From Ectobius pallidus (lineage: Eukaryota; Arthropoda; Insecta; Blattodea; Ectobiidae): a DNA stretch of 64,000 nt. A program made the translations under genes and the position numbers. The notes under the pieces were generated by a model that saw only the letters and a program-made list of their open reading frames with translations, made no database searches and was not told the DNA's origin. The stretch lies in contig CAXKWD010000006.1 of the NCBI GenBank assembly GCA_964059195.1, positions 3,898,530 through 3,962,529 on the forward strand, written 5' to 3'. Shown piece by piece: positions 51,401 to 62,270 of the stretch. Numbering within the stretch: position 1 is the stretch's first letter; each line of letters opens with the position of its first letter.

Positions 51401-51687
51401 ATTTCTTTCTGTGACACCTGTGGATAAGCAAAAGTATAACAAAATGCGCGGTTTTATGTGGCATAAAACATAGAAGGAAACAGTACTTTGTTGTTCAATT
51501 ACCTGGCACAAAAGATGAACTCAACGCATAACTTTCTCCAACTTTCTTCTTTTTGTTTCAGAGTAACCCCATCCGTCTGTTTATTTTCTGTAACTGATTT
51601 GTGTTTTTCAATCAAATCAATCAGCACAGAATTCTCGTAAGCGCTGAAATTCGGAGCCCGTGCTCTTTTAATTGGCTTTCCTTCCAA
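48495..51687 (-). pseudogene. Harbinger Myb/SANT-like accessory gene, four exons
   Basis: Minus-strand exons inferred from GT-AG borders: 51687-51503, 51417-51178, 51067-51000 and 48698-48495. Exon 1 encodes RARAPNFSAYENSVLIDLIE and KQKEESWRKLCVEF (Myb/SANT-like helices). Exon 2 encodes RNYGNLKTAYENLKKKGK and later PHDCDAGYGVT, exon 3 SDQSRGGSTSQGTLDELEDI, and exon 4 a coiled coil (LEKDLLHKEEMHRLELALLE) to a stop at 48495. Exons 2-3-4 join in frame. Exon 1 to 2 is one base off, and exon 2 has a stop after CEGGNL, so it is decayed. The first codons at 51687 lack an ATG, so the real start is upstream or lost. In PIF/Harbinger elements this protein binds DNA and helps import the transposase. Introns are long and otherwise featureless. 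Confidence 0.78.
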
Positions 51688-51948
51688 TCCTTCCTTGGGT
51701 AATATTATTTCACAAAATCAAAACAAATCTCTCCGCTACGATAGTGGCCGAAATATCAACACATCAGTCACTGCCGTCTAAATACTACAGACGAATCGCT
51801 CCAATGAGGAATAATGGCGAGATGAGCAGGCGGCAAATAACCGTGGATTCATAACCAGGCCAAATTGTCGGTGCAACAGCTTTCGTCTAACCATGGTTAT
51901 TGTGGTCAAGTAACCGGGCATCCTAACCGAGGTCGGTGAAATCGGCCA

Positions 51949-51951
51949 TAA
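51949..51951. repeat. Target-site duplication of the Harbinger element, right copy (TAA)
   Basis: Pairs with TAG at 43766-43768. Confidence 0.8.
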
Positions 51952-52614
51952 GTGTAGCTTTAGAGAGCTTTTCTTGTGGCAGTGTTCTCAAAACCTCTTG
52001 TGAGTTAGAACAAAACTGTGTTAGGTTAAATCCACCTGCCTGTAACAGCTGTGATACTTCTGTGGCTGCCAGTATAGTTTCTTGCTCTGTAGAAAATGAT
52101 GCAAGGAGGTTATCGACATAAAAGCAAGTAGATAGCAATTTGGATGCTGTGGGAAATCTGTTTCTTTCATCCTCGGCTAGCTGGTTGAGTACTCTGGTTC
52201 TTCAAAAGCTGAACAGGCTTGTCCATATGTGATAGTGTTGAGCTGATATATCTTCACTGGAGTGGATTTAGAATGTCACCAGAAGATTCTTTGGAAGTCT
52301 CTTTGCTGTGGCTGTACCATTACCATCCTGTACATTTTCTCTATGTCAGCACTCACAACATATGGGTGGCATCTGAACTTCAAGAGTATGGTGTAGAGAT
52401 CAGGTTGCACACAGGGTCCAGTGTATAGAATATCATTGAGTGATGTACCTGTAGAGGTTTTGAATGAAGCGTTGAAAACAACTCTAAGCTTTGTGGTTTC
52501 TGAGTCTTCCTTTAGGACAAATTGGTGTGGAATATAATAGGCTTCTGGGCCATCCTGGTAGAAACTTTCTTCTACTTGGGTCATGTGACCTAGGGCTTCA
52601 TATTGTTGCATGAA
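51952..52614 (-). pseudogene. BEL reverse transcriptase, central part
   Basis: It reads from MQQYEALGHMTQVEES through YYIPHQFVLKEDSETTKLRV and VFNAS to VVSADIEKMYRMVMVQPQ (first catalytic Asp), then DFQRIFW. A frameshift between 52276 and 52138 precedes STCFYVDNLLASFSTEQE. The polymerase box in BEL is normally YVDD; here the second Asp is Asn (codon AAC). It continues to KATL at the Harbinger insertion. It is split from gag-protease by a LINE insertion on its right. Confidence 0.9.
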
Positions 52615-54380
52615 GTTTCAGTTTCAGTTTCAGTTTCAGTTTATTATTAGCTGTAGATTCCTTAAGAATTTCAGCTTCGTCATTAAATTACAATATATTA
52701 CAATAAAAAACAATTACAATATAATATAATAAAAATGTTAGAACAATAGTGCTGGTAGCTAAAAGTAGCATTTCAGCTTCATCATTAACTTACAATATAA
52801 TACAATAAAAAACAATTACAATATAATACAATAAAACATTAGATCAATAGTGCTGGTAGCTATGTCAGGTAGCTACATGACAATTCAGTATACAAAATTA
52901 GTCAGATTAACCTTACGTTTATCATTAATTCTATTATCATTTTTTTCTGCAGTTATATGACAATACTATCTGTTGTAGCAACTTATCGTTATTAATTATT
53001 TTTACAATTCTTCAATATTATACAAGCATTTATTAATAAGAAATTTTTTAAGTTGGCGTTTGAAAGTTGTGCCAGATAGTGATTTTAATGTTGTTGGTAA
53101 TTTGTTGTACAGTTTAACTCCTATCACACTGACATCTTTATTTGATATTTGTTTGGCATGTATTGTCTTGTGATAGTCTTCTCTATTTCTGGTATTGTAT
53201 TGATGAATTTCATTATTTTTTATTGGTTGTCTTTCAGTAATAAACATAATTACACGATATACATATAATGAGTATATAGTTAGCATATTGTTCAGAATAA
53301 ATACATCCCTACATGATTCTCTAGGTGCAAGGTTATATATTATTCTTATACACTTCTTTTGTAGAATAAATAATCTTTGTGTATATGTCTTTGCTGCACC
53401 ACCCCACAGTTCTATGCCGTATATTATATGTGGGTATATGACTCCATAATATATCAGTTTCAAACATTTTTTGTCAACTATTGATTTAAAGTAAATTAGC
53501 AAGTATATTGATTTACTAACAGTATTACATAATTTGTCTACGTGCTTAGCCCAAGGTAATCTACTATTAACATTGATTCCTAAAAATTTATATTCGTATA
53601 CTTCTTCAATTTTGGAATTCTCAATCTGAATATCTAGTTTCTCTTGTAATGTTTTGCTTCCTTGAAAAAACTGTATTACTTTTGTTTTACTCATATTACA
53701 TTTTAGGTTGTTTTGCTTAAAAAAATCTAGTAAATATTCAACTGCATTTAACAAATTTATTTTTAAAATATCGATATCTTCCCCCCAGCATAATAGTGTG
53801 GTGTCATCAGCATAAGAAATTATTTGTGTGTCGTGTGTTTGGCACATGTCATTTACATACAGAATGAATAATATGGGACCTAAAACAGTTCCCTGTGGAA
53901 CTCCATATTTTACTATTTCATATTTTGATTGTACTTTATTAATTAAATTATCATGCTTGTAATATATTTGTGTTGACTGTTTTCTTCCTACCAGATAAGT
54001 TTTTATAAGATTATTATCTACACCACGTATTCCATATTTTGCTAATTTGTGTAATAAGATGTTATGATCTACACTGTCAAAAGCCTTAGATAGGTCAAAT
54101 ATTACAGTACCAATCTTTACGTTACTTTCCATTTTTGAAATTGTTTCATAGATAAACTCATTTAGAGCTGTTATGGTAGACAAACCCTTCCTAAAACCAT
54201 GTTGTTGCTTATTTATTATATGTTTCAGATTCAGAAAATGAAATAGCCTATCGCATATTATTCTTTCAAATATCTTAGCTAGTTCTGATGTCAGTGTGAT
54301 AGGACGATAATTATTTATATCCTTTTCATTTCCTTTTTTATGCAGGGGCCGAACTAAACTTAATTTTAAACATTCTGGAA
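52615..54380 (-). mobile_element. 5'-truncated LINE inserted in BEL pol
   Basis: Minus-strand LINE with RT from FPECLKLSLVRPLHKKGN onward, stop near 53002, a ~390 bp 3' UTR and a (CTGAAA)n tail at 52615-52641. The UTR contains a ~100 bp direct repeat (52667-52770 and 52771-52870, with ACAATAGTGCTGGTAGC or ATCAATAGTGCTGGTAGC). Removing it rejoins BEL codons as QQYAEF-MQQYEAL. The duplication is short or hidden in CTGAA homology. Confidence 0.88.
53002..54380 (-). CDS. LINE reverse transcriptase, fused in frame to BEL gag-protease
   Basis: An open LINE RT portion without internal stops: NNYRPITLTSELAKIFERII, QQHGFRKGLSTITAL, VIFDLSKAFDSVDHNILLHK (catalytic Asp), YGVPQGTVLGPILFILYVND and ISYADDTTLLCWG (YADD, about codon 960 of the fused frame), then YKFLGINVNSRLPWAKHVDK, IIYGIELWGG, YNKLPTTLKS and a stop. 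RT core and thumb are complete, but endonuclease and ORF1 are missing. The frame is continuous with BEL gag-protease upstream, starting at 56607 or 56685. Whether the fusion is ever expressed is unknown. An open frame of this length suggests a recent insertion. Confidence 0.82.
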
Positions 54381-56607
54381 ATTCAGCATACTGCTGGAGT
54401 ATAGTCGGCTGTTTATGGAGTCTGGTTTCATTAGAGAAGAAACGTTTCAGAGCTCCAAGAGGCACCAAGGAGGCACCAAGATTGTCTGTGGGCTTCTTGA
54501 ATGGCAGTGTTACTGTGTATCGACCATCTTTGTTCCTCTGCACTGTTTCTTGAAAATGTTGCTCGCATATGGAGTCTTCTTCAGATCTTACTGGTTGGAT
54601 AATTTCTTCAATTTCCCAGAATTTCTGCATGTTTTTGTGGATTTGTTCTGTTATGCTTAAGTGGCAACGTGGTTCTTGTCTCCTGCCCTGTGCATAATGT
54701 ATTTGTTCTGAGAGAATCCATCCCAGTCGGGTCTCTCTTATGTATGCTTTGTGTTTGTTGGTTTTGTTGATGGGTATGGTGTGTCCCATTAACAAGTTCC
54801 AAAATACATCTGCCCCTAGCAATATATCAATGCTACCGGGTAAGTGAAATCTGCTATCTGCTAGCACAATGTCATTTGGAATTCTCAAGTTAGTGACATC
54901 TATAGATGCACTGGGAATGTCTTTGGCAATCTGGTTAATGATGAGGCACTGTAACTGTCTTTTATAGCCATTGCCATGGGCGTCCCTTATCTGTATATGT
55001 ACAATTTCCAAGATATTGGAGGTGTGTAAGTTTACACCGGTCACAGCTATGGTGGTAGGCTTGGTTTGTAACTGTAGCCTATCAGCCAGGTCTTGAGTTA
55101 TAAATGTATGTGTAGCGCCTGAATCCAATAATGCTCTGGCTTTTATGAGTCTGCCATTCTGAGATTTGACTAATATTTCTGCTGTGGTAATAAATGTATG
55201 AGTCTTAGGAGTGATTTGAGCATTGTTAGCAAATGCTGAACCTGTAGCATTGCTGCTGGTAGTAGCTGGAGTTTGTCTAGCATCATTGTGGTTTTGGTTT
55301 CTGCTTTGACCATTATTAGGCAGTCTACGATTATACTGTGTAGTTGAATGTTGCCTATAGTCATTGCTGCGAACCTTGTCTTGGTGTAGCAGTGTGTGGT
55401 GGCGTTGTTGGCATTTATAGCAAGATGTAGATGTGCAGTTTCTGACGTGATGTCCTGCTGTGAGACAATTACTGCATAATCTATGATTGTTCACAAAGTT
55501 CCATTTCTGTGTGTTATTGAGTCTGTGAAAGTCTTCACATTTGTGTAACTGGTGATCTTGCCTGCACAGTATACAATTGTTGGCTGCATGGGCAACAAAG
55601 GTACGTGGGCTCACTTGTCTGTGGTAGATAGGCTTGTTCTGTGTATTGTGTACAGTTTTAGGCCTGCTGGAGTTGTCTGGTGTCTCCAGAGCTTGTCCCC
55701 TCTTCTGTAAGAAGTTACAAAGTTCTTTGAATTTGTTTAACTGGTCCACTGTGCCCTCCAAGCTCCATGCTTTGAGCGTGGCTGGGTCAAGTTTGGACGT
55801 AAGAAGATGAGTGTGTTTGTAGTCCCATCTAAGGTTCTCTGGTGTGATAGATTCTATTGACCTAACCTGTCTGGTGAAGTGGTCAAGCAAGTCCATTAAT
55901 TGACTGGGTGATTCTTTAGGAATCTTGCTGTAGTCAATCAAAGATTGTAGTAACTGTTGCAGTATAATTTTGTTGTTCTGAAACCTTTCATTGAGTAAGT
56001 TCCAGGCGGTTTCATAACCTTTAGCAGCTAAGGGTAGTGTGTCAATGAGTTTGTTGGCTGGGCCTTGCAATGCTATTCTCAAATAGTGAAACTTTTGAAC
56101 TGGATCAAGCGAGTTGTTATTGTGAACTAGTGAGATGAACAGTTCTCTAAATGGTAGCCAATCTGAATGCCTGCCATTGAAGTGTGGCAAATTTATCTTT
56201 GGTAGCTGAACTCTAGGAATGCAATTAGCTTGAGTGTTAGGTTGAGTTGTATCTTGAGGCTGAACTTGTGTTATGTTAGCCTGTGAGTATTGTGTTTCAT
56301 AGTCTCTAATTTTCTTACGAGCCATGCCTACAGTTGTGTAGTATGTTTCTTCGAAAGCTTGTCTTTCTCCTTCCCAATCCGGGTCTGTGTCACATGTTTC
56401 TATTTTGCCCTGTATTTCCTCAAAGTTCCTTAGTAGTGATTCATCCTGTGATAGTCTGTGTGCAGTTTCTTCAATATTGTCTTGGTCAACTTGAACTGAC
56501 AAAACATATTGGTAGAATCTAGTTAACTTTCCTTTGATGACTGCCCTCTTCTGCTTGTAGTTCTTAAGTCTGGAGGCATCTGTGGCAAGTTCTTGTGAGT
56601 CTGGCAT
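54381..56607 (-). CDS. BEL gag and protease (with start of RT)
   Basis: The start chosen is the ATG at 56607 (MPDSQELATDASRLKN), which matches the usual BEL gag beginning; the frame is open upstream to an ATG at 56685. Order: coiled-coil-like N-terminus (KQKRAVIKGKLTRFYQYV), DUF1759-type gag core (LPKINLPHFNGRHSDWLPFR, LLQSLIDYSKI), and zinc knuckles CSNCLTAGHHVRNC and CYKCQQRHH (about codons 410-430 counted from 56685). A low-complexity linker, retroviral-type protease ARALLDSGATHTFIT (~520) and the RT fingers start (GRYTVTLPFKKP, ~735) follow. The BEL part has no stop or frameshift. Gag would form the particle and bind RNA; protease would cut the polyprotein. Confidence 0.9.
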
Positions 56608-56792
56608 TGTGAGGGGTGGTGTATGACAGTGTATTATAAGGAAGGCTGTCAGGTGTTGAATTATTCTGGTAATAGGGTCATGCAACAGTTAGGACTGGCT
56701 CAATCTTTCGGAGAGCGGCTTGGTTGACTCTGGTTCCCTGTTGCTAGGGTTTTGTAGGTGGAGTGAGCTCGCTAAGGCTGGAGGAACCTTCA

Positions 56793-57258
56793 TCTACTTT
56801 TCCTGTTCTAAATTTTATACTTATATATTTACCTTCATTATGTTACATTGTCATGTAATTATGAGTTACTATTTGAATACTACATTAACAGGTATTTATC
56901 CTATTCCTAATTATTAATTTTTATTACTAGAAGAGATCATTCAGTATTTATAACCTATTGATATAAATAATTAAACAACAGGATAACTCAGCACCTTTGT
57001 ATTTGTATTTGTATTTTTATTTTTTGTATTTTTATTTTTTATAATTTTACTTATCTGAATTATAAAACTGGTACTTAGGCTATAAATTAATATAAGTCAA
57101 TAATTTGCTAATATCTATATTTTATACTCTGTAAAGAAATTTTCATATTGTACATATTTCTTCAACTGTAAGTTTATATTTGTATTTGTAATTATATTGA
57201 CGTGTCCCATAACATGCATATGTTCCGATGGACTTAATAAATCAAATCAAATCAAATC
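56793..57258 (+). mobile_element. LINE 3' UTR fragment in the BEL leader
   Basis: AT-rich sequence ending TTGACGTGTCCCATAACATG, GTTCCGATGGACTTAATAAA and then (TCAAA)n to 57258. This resembles the 3' end of the LINE at 9846-12498 (GACGTGTCCCATATCATGTA). Only non-coding 3' sequence is present; the 5' limit is approximate. Confidence 0.72.
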
Positions 57259-57704
57259 AAACTTACCTGGTTATCCAGTAAGACTGTTGTCCCTTGCACT
57301 GCTCTACCAGAATTCTTGCACCTTTTCTTATTACTAGGCCTGCTATGACTGCTCTCAGTCAGTGGCGGCTATTCAGGTGAAGTTGGTGAAGTAGCACTTC
57401 ACCAGTATTTTTCCTTTACAATACGTATTTTTAAAGTTTATTTTCCATATCACGAATGTTGGTTTTTACTATAAATGCATTTATGTAATTTTGTATTGCC
57501 CGCCACGAGTGATGTTAAAGGAGGAGGCGCCAGAGAGCTCTCGAGCAAATACTCCCTGTCTTTTTCCGGGACACGCTACTACTAGCGCCGCCAGTGAGCA
57601 GGAATGGGCAGTTACTCGTCAGCTGATATAGTTAACGTTTGTCTGTTGTGTTTTGTGTAAGAAAATATAATATAAATTCTAGTAAAACAGGGTGCCCACG
57701 GGGG

Positions 57705-57760
57705 GGGGGGGGTTAAGACGCAGACTGCGTCATTGAAATTTCTGGGGGGGGGGGGGAAAT
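57705..57760. repeat. Poly-G tracts
   Basis: Two runs of at least ten G (near 57700 and 57746) in a short interval; further G or C runs are at 57922 and 58545-58556. Confidence 0.85.
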
Positions 57761-58264
57761 ATTATCATGTTATGAATTTTCTGGCCGGGGGTTGAAAATT
57801 GTTGCAAAATTAGAGTTTTATATGTTAAAAATAAAAACGGCCAAGTTCTATAACTTCAAAAGGTCTCTTTTAATTCTTTATAAAGATAAAGATGAAGAAT
57901 TTCGACAGCCATGGGCGTACCCGGGGGGGGGCACAAGGAAAAAATGTATATTATTAATTATTATCGTCAGGTGTTTTTCTTTTAAGACAATTATTTTAAT
58001 TGCAGAAGTTTTACCAAATCGACAACATGGAAGCAGAATCCACAGTGGATTAGGAAAGGGGGGTTCAGACCCCCAAGAGTCAAAACCTAAAATTCTATAT
58101 TTGTATTTAAAAAATATATTTATTTAATTAAACAAGATTTGTTGGTGTGTCAAATATGATGTAGCAGTTATTTTCTTTTCATAACATAATGAGTAGGCCT
58201 ATTATGTCCACTGTTCCATGTGCTATTTAACTTTTCTTATAAATAGTAATAAGTATTATAATTT

Positions 58265-58850
58265 AGGTAACAATTTCATGTTTAAGTTGCCATGTCTTAG
58301 AGTATAGTAAACAAATTTGCTAACTAGTTTTTCAGTGCTAAAATAGCGTAAAATATGATTTTCATTAGTTCAACATTTAAAAATTTCCCGGGGGTGGACA
58401 CCCGACTTAGGTAACATTTTCTTGTTTACATTGGCATGTCTTAGAGTATGGTAAACACATTTCCTAACTAGTTTTTTAGTGCTAAAATAGCGTAAAATGT
58501 GATTTTCATTAATTCAATATTTTAAAAATTTCCGGGGCTGGACCCCCCCCCCCCCCTAGGTAATGATTTCTTATGTACATTGAAATGTCTTAGAGTATGG
58601 TAAACAAATTTCATAACTAGTTTTCAGTGCTAAAATAGCGTAAAATGTGATTTTCATTAGTTCAATATTTAAAAATTTCCCGGGGTGGACATCCGACTTA
58701 GGTAACATTTTCTTGTTTACATTGGCATGTCTTAGAGTATGATAAACAAATTTCTTAACTAGTTTTTGAGTGCTAAAATAGCGTAAAATGTGATTTTCAT
58801 TAGTTCAATATTTAAAAATTTTCTGGGATGGACCCCCGACCCCTTTTTTG
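58265..58850. repeat. Four tandem ~145 bp repeats inside the hAT element
   Basis: Units begin TAGGTAACAATTTC or TAGGTAACATTTTC near 58264, 58409, 58557 and 58698. Each contains GTCTTAGAGTATGGTAAACA, GTGCTAAAATAGCGTAAAAT and TTTAAAAATTTCCCGGGG-like ends. Confidence 0.9.
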
Positions 58851-59442
58851 GGGGGTATTCCAAACCCCCCCGGCACTTCCGACTCCCCGCAATTATATTC
58901 TGGCTACTTATTATAGTATTAATATAAAATACAATGTGGCCCAAGAAGTTAAAGCGACAAAAAATAAATTAATTAAAAAAATTGCTCCCCCTAGAAATTA
59001 TCATATGGGCGCCCTTGTCGACAGGCAATTGGGTTGGGGGTGAGCAATGAAGTTTGTGGGGTGAGCAATGAAGTTTTGGGGGTGGGCACCCCTGAGTAAA
59101 ATAATAAATAACACATAGGCCTAAAGAAAATGTCCGGTTATATAGGTGGCATGATATATGCCGTCTATGGTTGTAATAATTATTTTGAGAGTGAAATAAG
59201 TAAAATCGTTAATTAGAGTGTGTACAAGACTGATTCATTCAGATGTTCATTGGCTTACCATCCGAATTGTTTTACATGTAAAAATTTCAAATTAAAAAAA
59301 AAGTATATATTGTAGAAAGTATCTTGCAAATCGTATGAATTAAAATTTAAAGCTGATTTTCACGAAAATGTATTAAAGTGAAACAATTAGTTTTAATACT
59401 TATTAAAACAAAGTGTGTGTGGAACGCCATGCGGCAGAAGTG

Positions 59443-59930
59443 AAACTTTTTTTTTATTTTTTTCAATTTTGGATTATTGGATTTTTCAAATTTTGGATTG
59501 TTGGACTTTTTAATATTGGGTTTTTGGACATTTTAGATTTTGGATTTTTTAAATTTCTGACCTTTTTATTCTTTAATTTTGGATTTTTACATTTTTTTAC
59601 ATTTTAGATAATTGAATATTTTTAGTTTTGTATTTTTTAATTTTTTATTTTTTATTTTGGATTTTTTTATTTTTATATTTTAGAATTTTATAATTTTGGA
59701 TATTTATGTTTTAAATTTTGGATATTAAGATTTTTTGATTTTTAATTTTTTAAATTTTGGACTTATTAATTTTGGTTCTTTGAATTTTTTTATTTTGAAA
59801 TTTTAGATTATTTAAATGTTGGATCTTTGATTATTTTTTGTATATTTTAATTTTGGATTTTTTAACTTTTTAAATTTTGGATTTTTTAATTTTTAATTTT
59901 TGGGCTTTTTCAGTTTTGGATAAGCCTAAT
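59443..59930. repeat. T-rich degenerate minisatellite
   Basis: Nearly 500 bp built from variants of ATTTTGGATTTTT. The open frames through it (Phe-rich) are not genes. Confidence 0.9.
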
Positions 59931-59939
59931 CATTGAGTT

Positions 59940-61800
59940 GATTGTTTCTTGTGCAGTCCGTTCCGTCACACCTCACTAATTTCGTGACGATTTTGAGCGT
60001 TACACAAGCTCTCGATTTACCCCTACCGCGGCTAAAGAAGTTTTACTTAAAAAATTAGCGTTATCGTCATTTATTTAAGTTAGTTTAGCGGTAGTGTAAA
60101 TTGTGTTATTTCCCGATCTAATTCCTGCTTTATCAAGCACAAAAATAAGTAACTGTGTCATCAGGACTTTGAAAAATAAATTTATTTCTGCAGTTATATA
60201 TGTTCATTAAGTAGCTTCTGAGACTGCTGCCCATTCCCACTCAACAGATGGCACCTCTGTGCTAGTGGACAGTTTGAACAAAGGGAATAGAGTAGAGTGG
60301 GCGGTATTCTTATTGAGAGTATTTGTCTCGAGTCTTGCAAAGAAGCACGAAGCAGAACTAGCCTTGATTCACTTCCCCTGTTCCATGGGTAGTCTGGTCC
60401 ACTAAAAATGATGCTGGCTGATGCTCCAAGCAGCATTTTTCTCGCTTATCCCACGTCCATGCTGAAGGGATCAGACTACCCACGAAGGTGTCGTCCTTCG
60501 GCTTCATGATGCGCGCGGTTACCACAGCAAGCTGCTACAATGACAGTGTGTGGCGGGTTTCATACCTACTCCTCTTCTGCTAACAGCTCCATTAATAACA
60601 AAGCACCAATTTCACTTCCTCTACCCGTACCAAAGGTAATAAATGTTCGAAATCAATGTTTTTAACATAAATACCTGTTTTGAATTCTCCTATGTCCAAT
60701 AATATTTTCAGGAACGTGTCTGTGTGGCTTGAGAACTATACATCGTGTATAAATAAAACGTATTTGGATTAGATATCTTCTGGGGAGTTTGACGACTTTT
60801 TCTTACTTTTAAACGGTATCCTTATACTTTGAAGGGTAGTTATAAGCCAGCTATCGTTTGTACAAACTCAGGCTTTTAAGTCTTACATCTTTGGGCGAGG
60901 CTAGAACAGACTTTCATTCTTCACGATTTTATAAAAAAAAACTAACAATTTTGTTTAAATTTTCCACACGATTTGCATAGACGCTAAAGAGCTAGAATTT
61001 TTATTTTTAACAATTTTAAATTAACTATTTAAAAGGTGTTTATAAACAACCATATACTTCATTGAAGTATGAACGGTAGAGGAGCTTGGATTCTTTCTCA
61101 TAAAATTAAATATCATTAACGGAAAAAAAATCATAGGCGTTCGATTCTATAGCACAAAAGTGAGGCATAGGGATGAGACTAGAAGTTGATTTATTTAATG
61201 TGTGTCACCATATACCAAGACTACTGTGTACTGTGATGAAAGCCCACTGTCACGTGTCACAACACTGAACCATCTTCGGAGATCGTCACCGATAGGACGC
61301 CATAGGACGACAACGTTGAATCACGACGTTTCATTCCTACAATGCATATTTTTTCATAGGCATTCATACGACATGTGACATATTAATCACTGCATATTAA
61401 TGCCTTGAAGTATCCAGTAACGAGCTGAAGTTTATCAGATAAAATTGCATCTTTCCGACCCTTGCAAGCATATTAACTTATAAGATAAACAACAGTCATT
61501 GGTCGATATCCGAGGCATTGCTAAAGATTATTAGTCAATTTCAAGTCCGCGTCGCATGAATGGAATATTCTGAATAATCTGATTAGGAGAATAATAATTA
61601 CGATAAACATCAATAGATTCGCGGCGGAAAAGCAGGATCGAATTTATCTCATGAAACTCATAAACTCATTAAGAGTATTCCATGAATAAAATGTATCAGA
61701 TTTTATAAATAATAACTATATTCTTACCCGCATTGTTTAAAATCAAATCATCATTGTGCCAGCTGTCAAATCACGACGTAGGCCTACTAAATGAAGGATC
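59940..61800. other. hAT interior without recognised gene
   Basis: No clear coding sequence. Part of it (60840-61060) resembles 13476-13620. Confidence 0.55.
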
Positions 61801-61803
61801 AAA

Positions 61804-61959
61804 AATGTTGCCAGACAAGTATCTTGTTTAGCGAATATTTCAATTCAGAAAGAACCTTTACTGCAGCTAGAAGAAATGCAGCCGTCCTATGATGATATCA
61901 CCGACAAGTTTGCAGCCTTAAAGGACTATCGAAGGATTGATTTGCTATACAAGACATAG
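61804..61959 (+). pseudogene. C-terminal end of an hAT transposase
   Basis: Reads NVARQVSCLANISIQKEPLL, then MQPSYDDITDKFAALKDYRR and a stop after LLYKT. SCLA.xSI...DDI.D.FA..K.R resembles the extreme C-terminus of many hAT transposases. No upstream exon could be joined. It lies about 80 bp inside the right end of the hAT element, the expected place for the end of its gene. Confidence 0.6.
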
Positions 61960-62035
61960 GTGAGTTCGGTTATTAACGTAAGCATGTGGGATTTTTTTCC
62001 TCTTCACCTAATTTTCCGGCCACGAGCCGCCACTG

Positions 62036-62043
62036 CTCTCAGT
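62036..62043. repeat. Target-site duplication of the hAT element, right copy (CTCTCAGT)
   Basis: Identical to 57352-57359. Confidence 0.92.
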
Positions 62044-62137
62044 GTGTAATCCAGTCAACATAAGCTGAAAATACAATAGAGTATTAGAATTGTACGAGTA
62101 CAAGTTATGTTTTACAAGCAATGTACACTGTAGATAT

Positions 62138-62270
62138 GAGGAGTGGACAAAATGATTATCCAAGGTGTGGATAGAATCCAGGACCAAGTATATAGGTTTC
62201 TGGTCTGAGGAGTGGATGAAATGTATCTCCACGGCGTGGATAGAATCCAGGCTCGTTGAGGACCAAAAAA
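62138..62270 (-). other. BEL primer-binding region with duplicated leader segment
   Basis: In the sense direction the LTR is followed by TTTTTTGGTCCTCAACGAGC, the place where a tRNA primer would pair; I cannot say which tRNA. The segment GGTCCT...CTGGATTCTATCCAC...TCCACTCCTCA occurs again about 70 bp downstream, so the primer-proximal leader is tandemly duplicated. Confidence 0.6.

Larger units (their letters stand above)
43769..51948. mobile_element. PIF/Harbinger transposon with both genes (8.2 kb)
   Basis: Inverted ends share CCGATTTCACCGACCTCGG (left TGCCCGATTT, right complement TGGCCGATTT), with a TWA-type duplication. It contains a plus-strand DDE transposase near the left end and a minus-strand, intron-containing Myb/SANT-like gene near the right end, the usual two-gene set of PIF/Harbinger elements in convergent orientation. 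Both genes are damaged. LINE fragments and a small MITE have landed between them. Confidence 0.9.
57360..62035 (+). mobile_element. hAT element in the BEL leader (4.7 kb)
   Basis: It is flanked by a perfect 8 bp duplication CTCTCAGT (57352-57359 and 62036-62043). Ends: left CAGTGGCGGCTATTCAGGTG, right complement CAGTGGCGGCTCGTGG, both leading to AGGTGAAG. It contains G/C homopolymer tracts, tandem repeats and only the last exon-like piece of a transposase, so it is probably an internally scrambled copy. Confidence 0.9.

Noticed and set aside
59413..59607. Phe-rich open frame
   Set aside because: It lies in a T-rich minisatellite with no start context or conserved motif.
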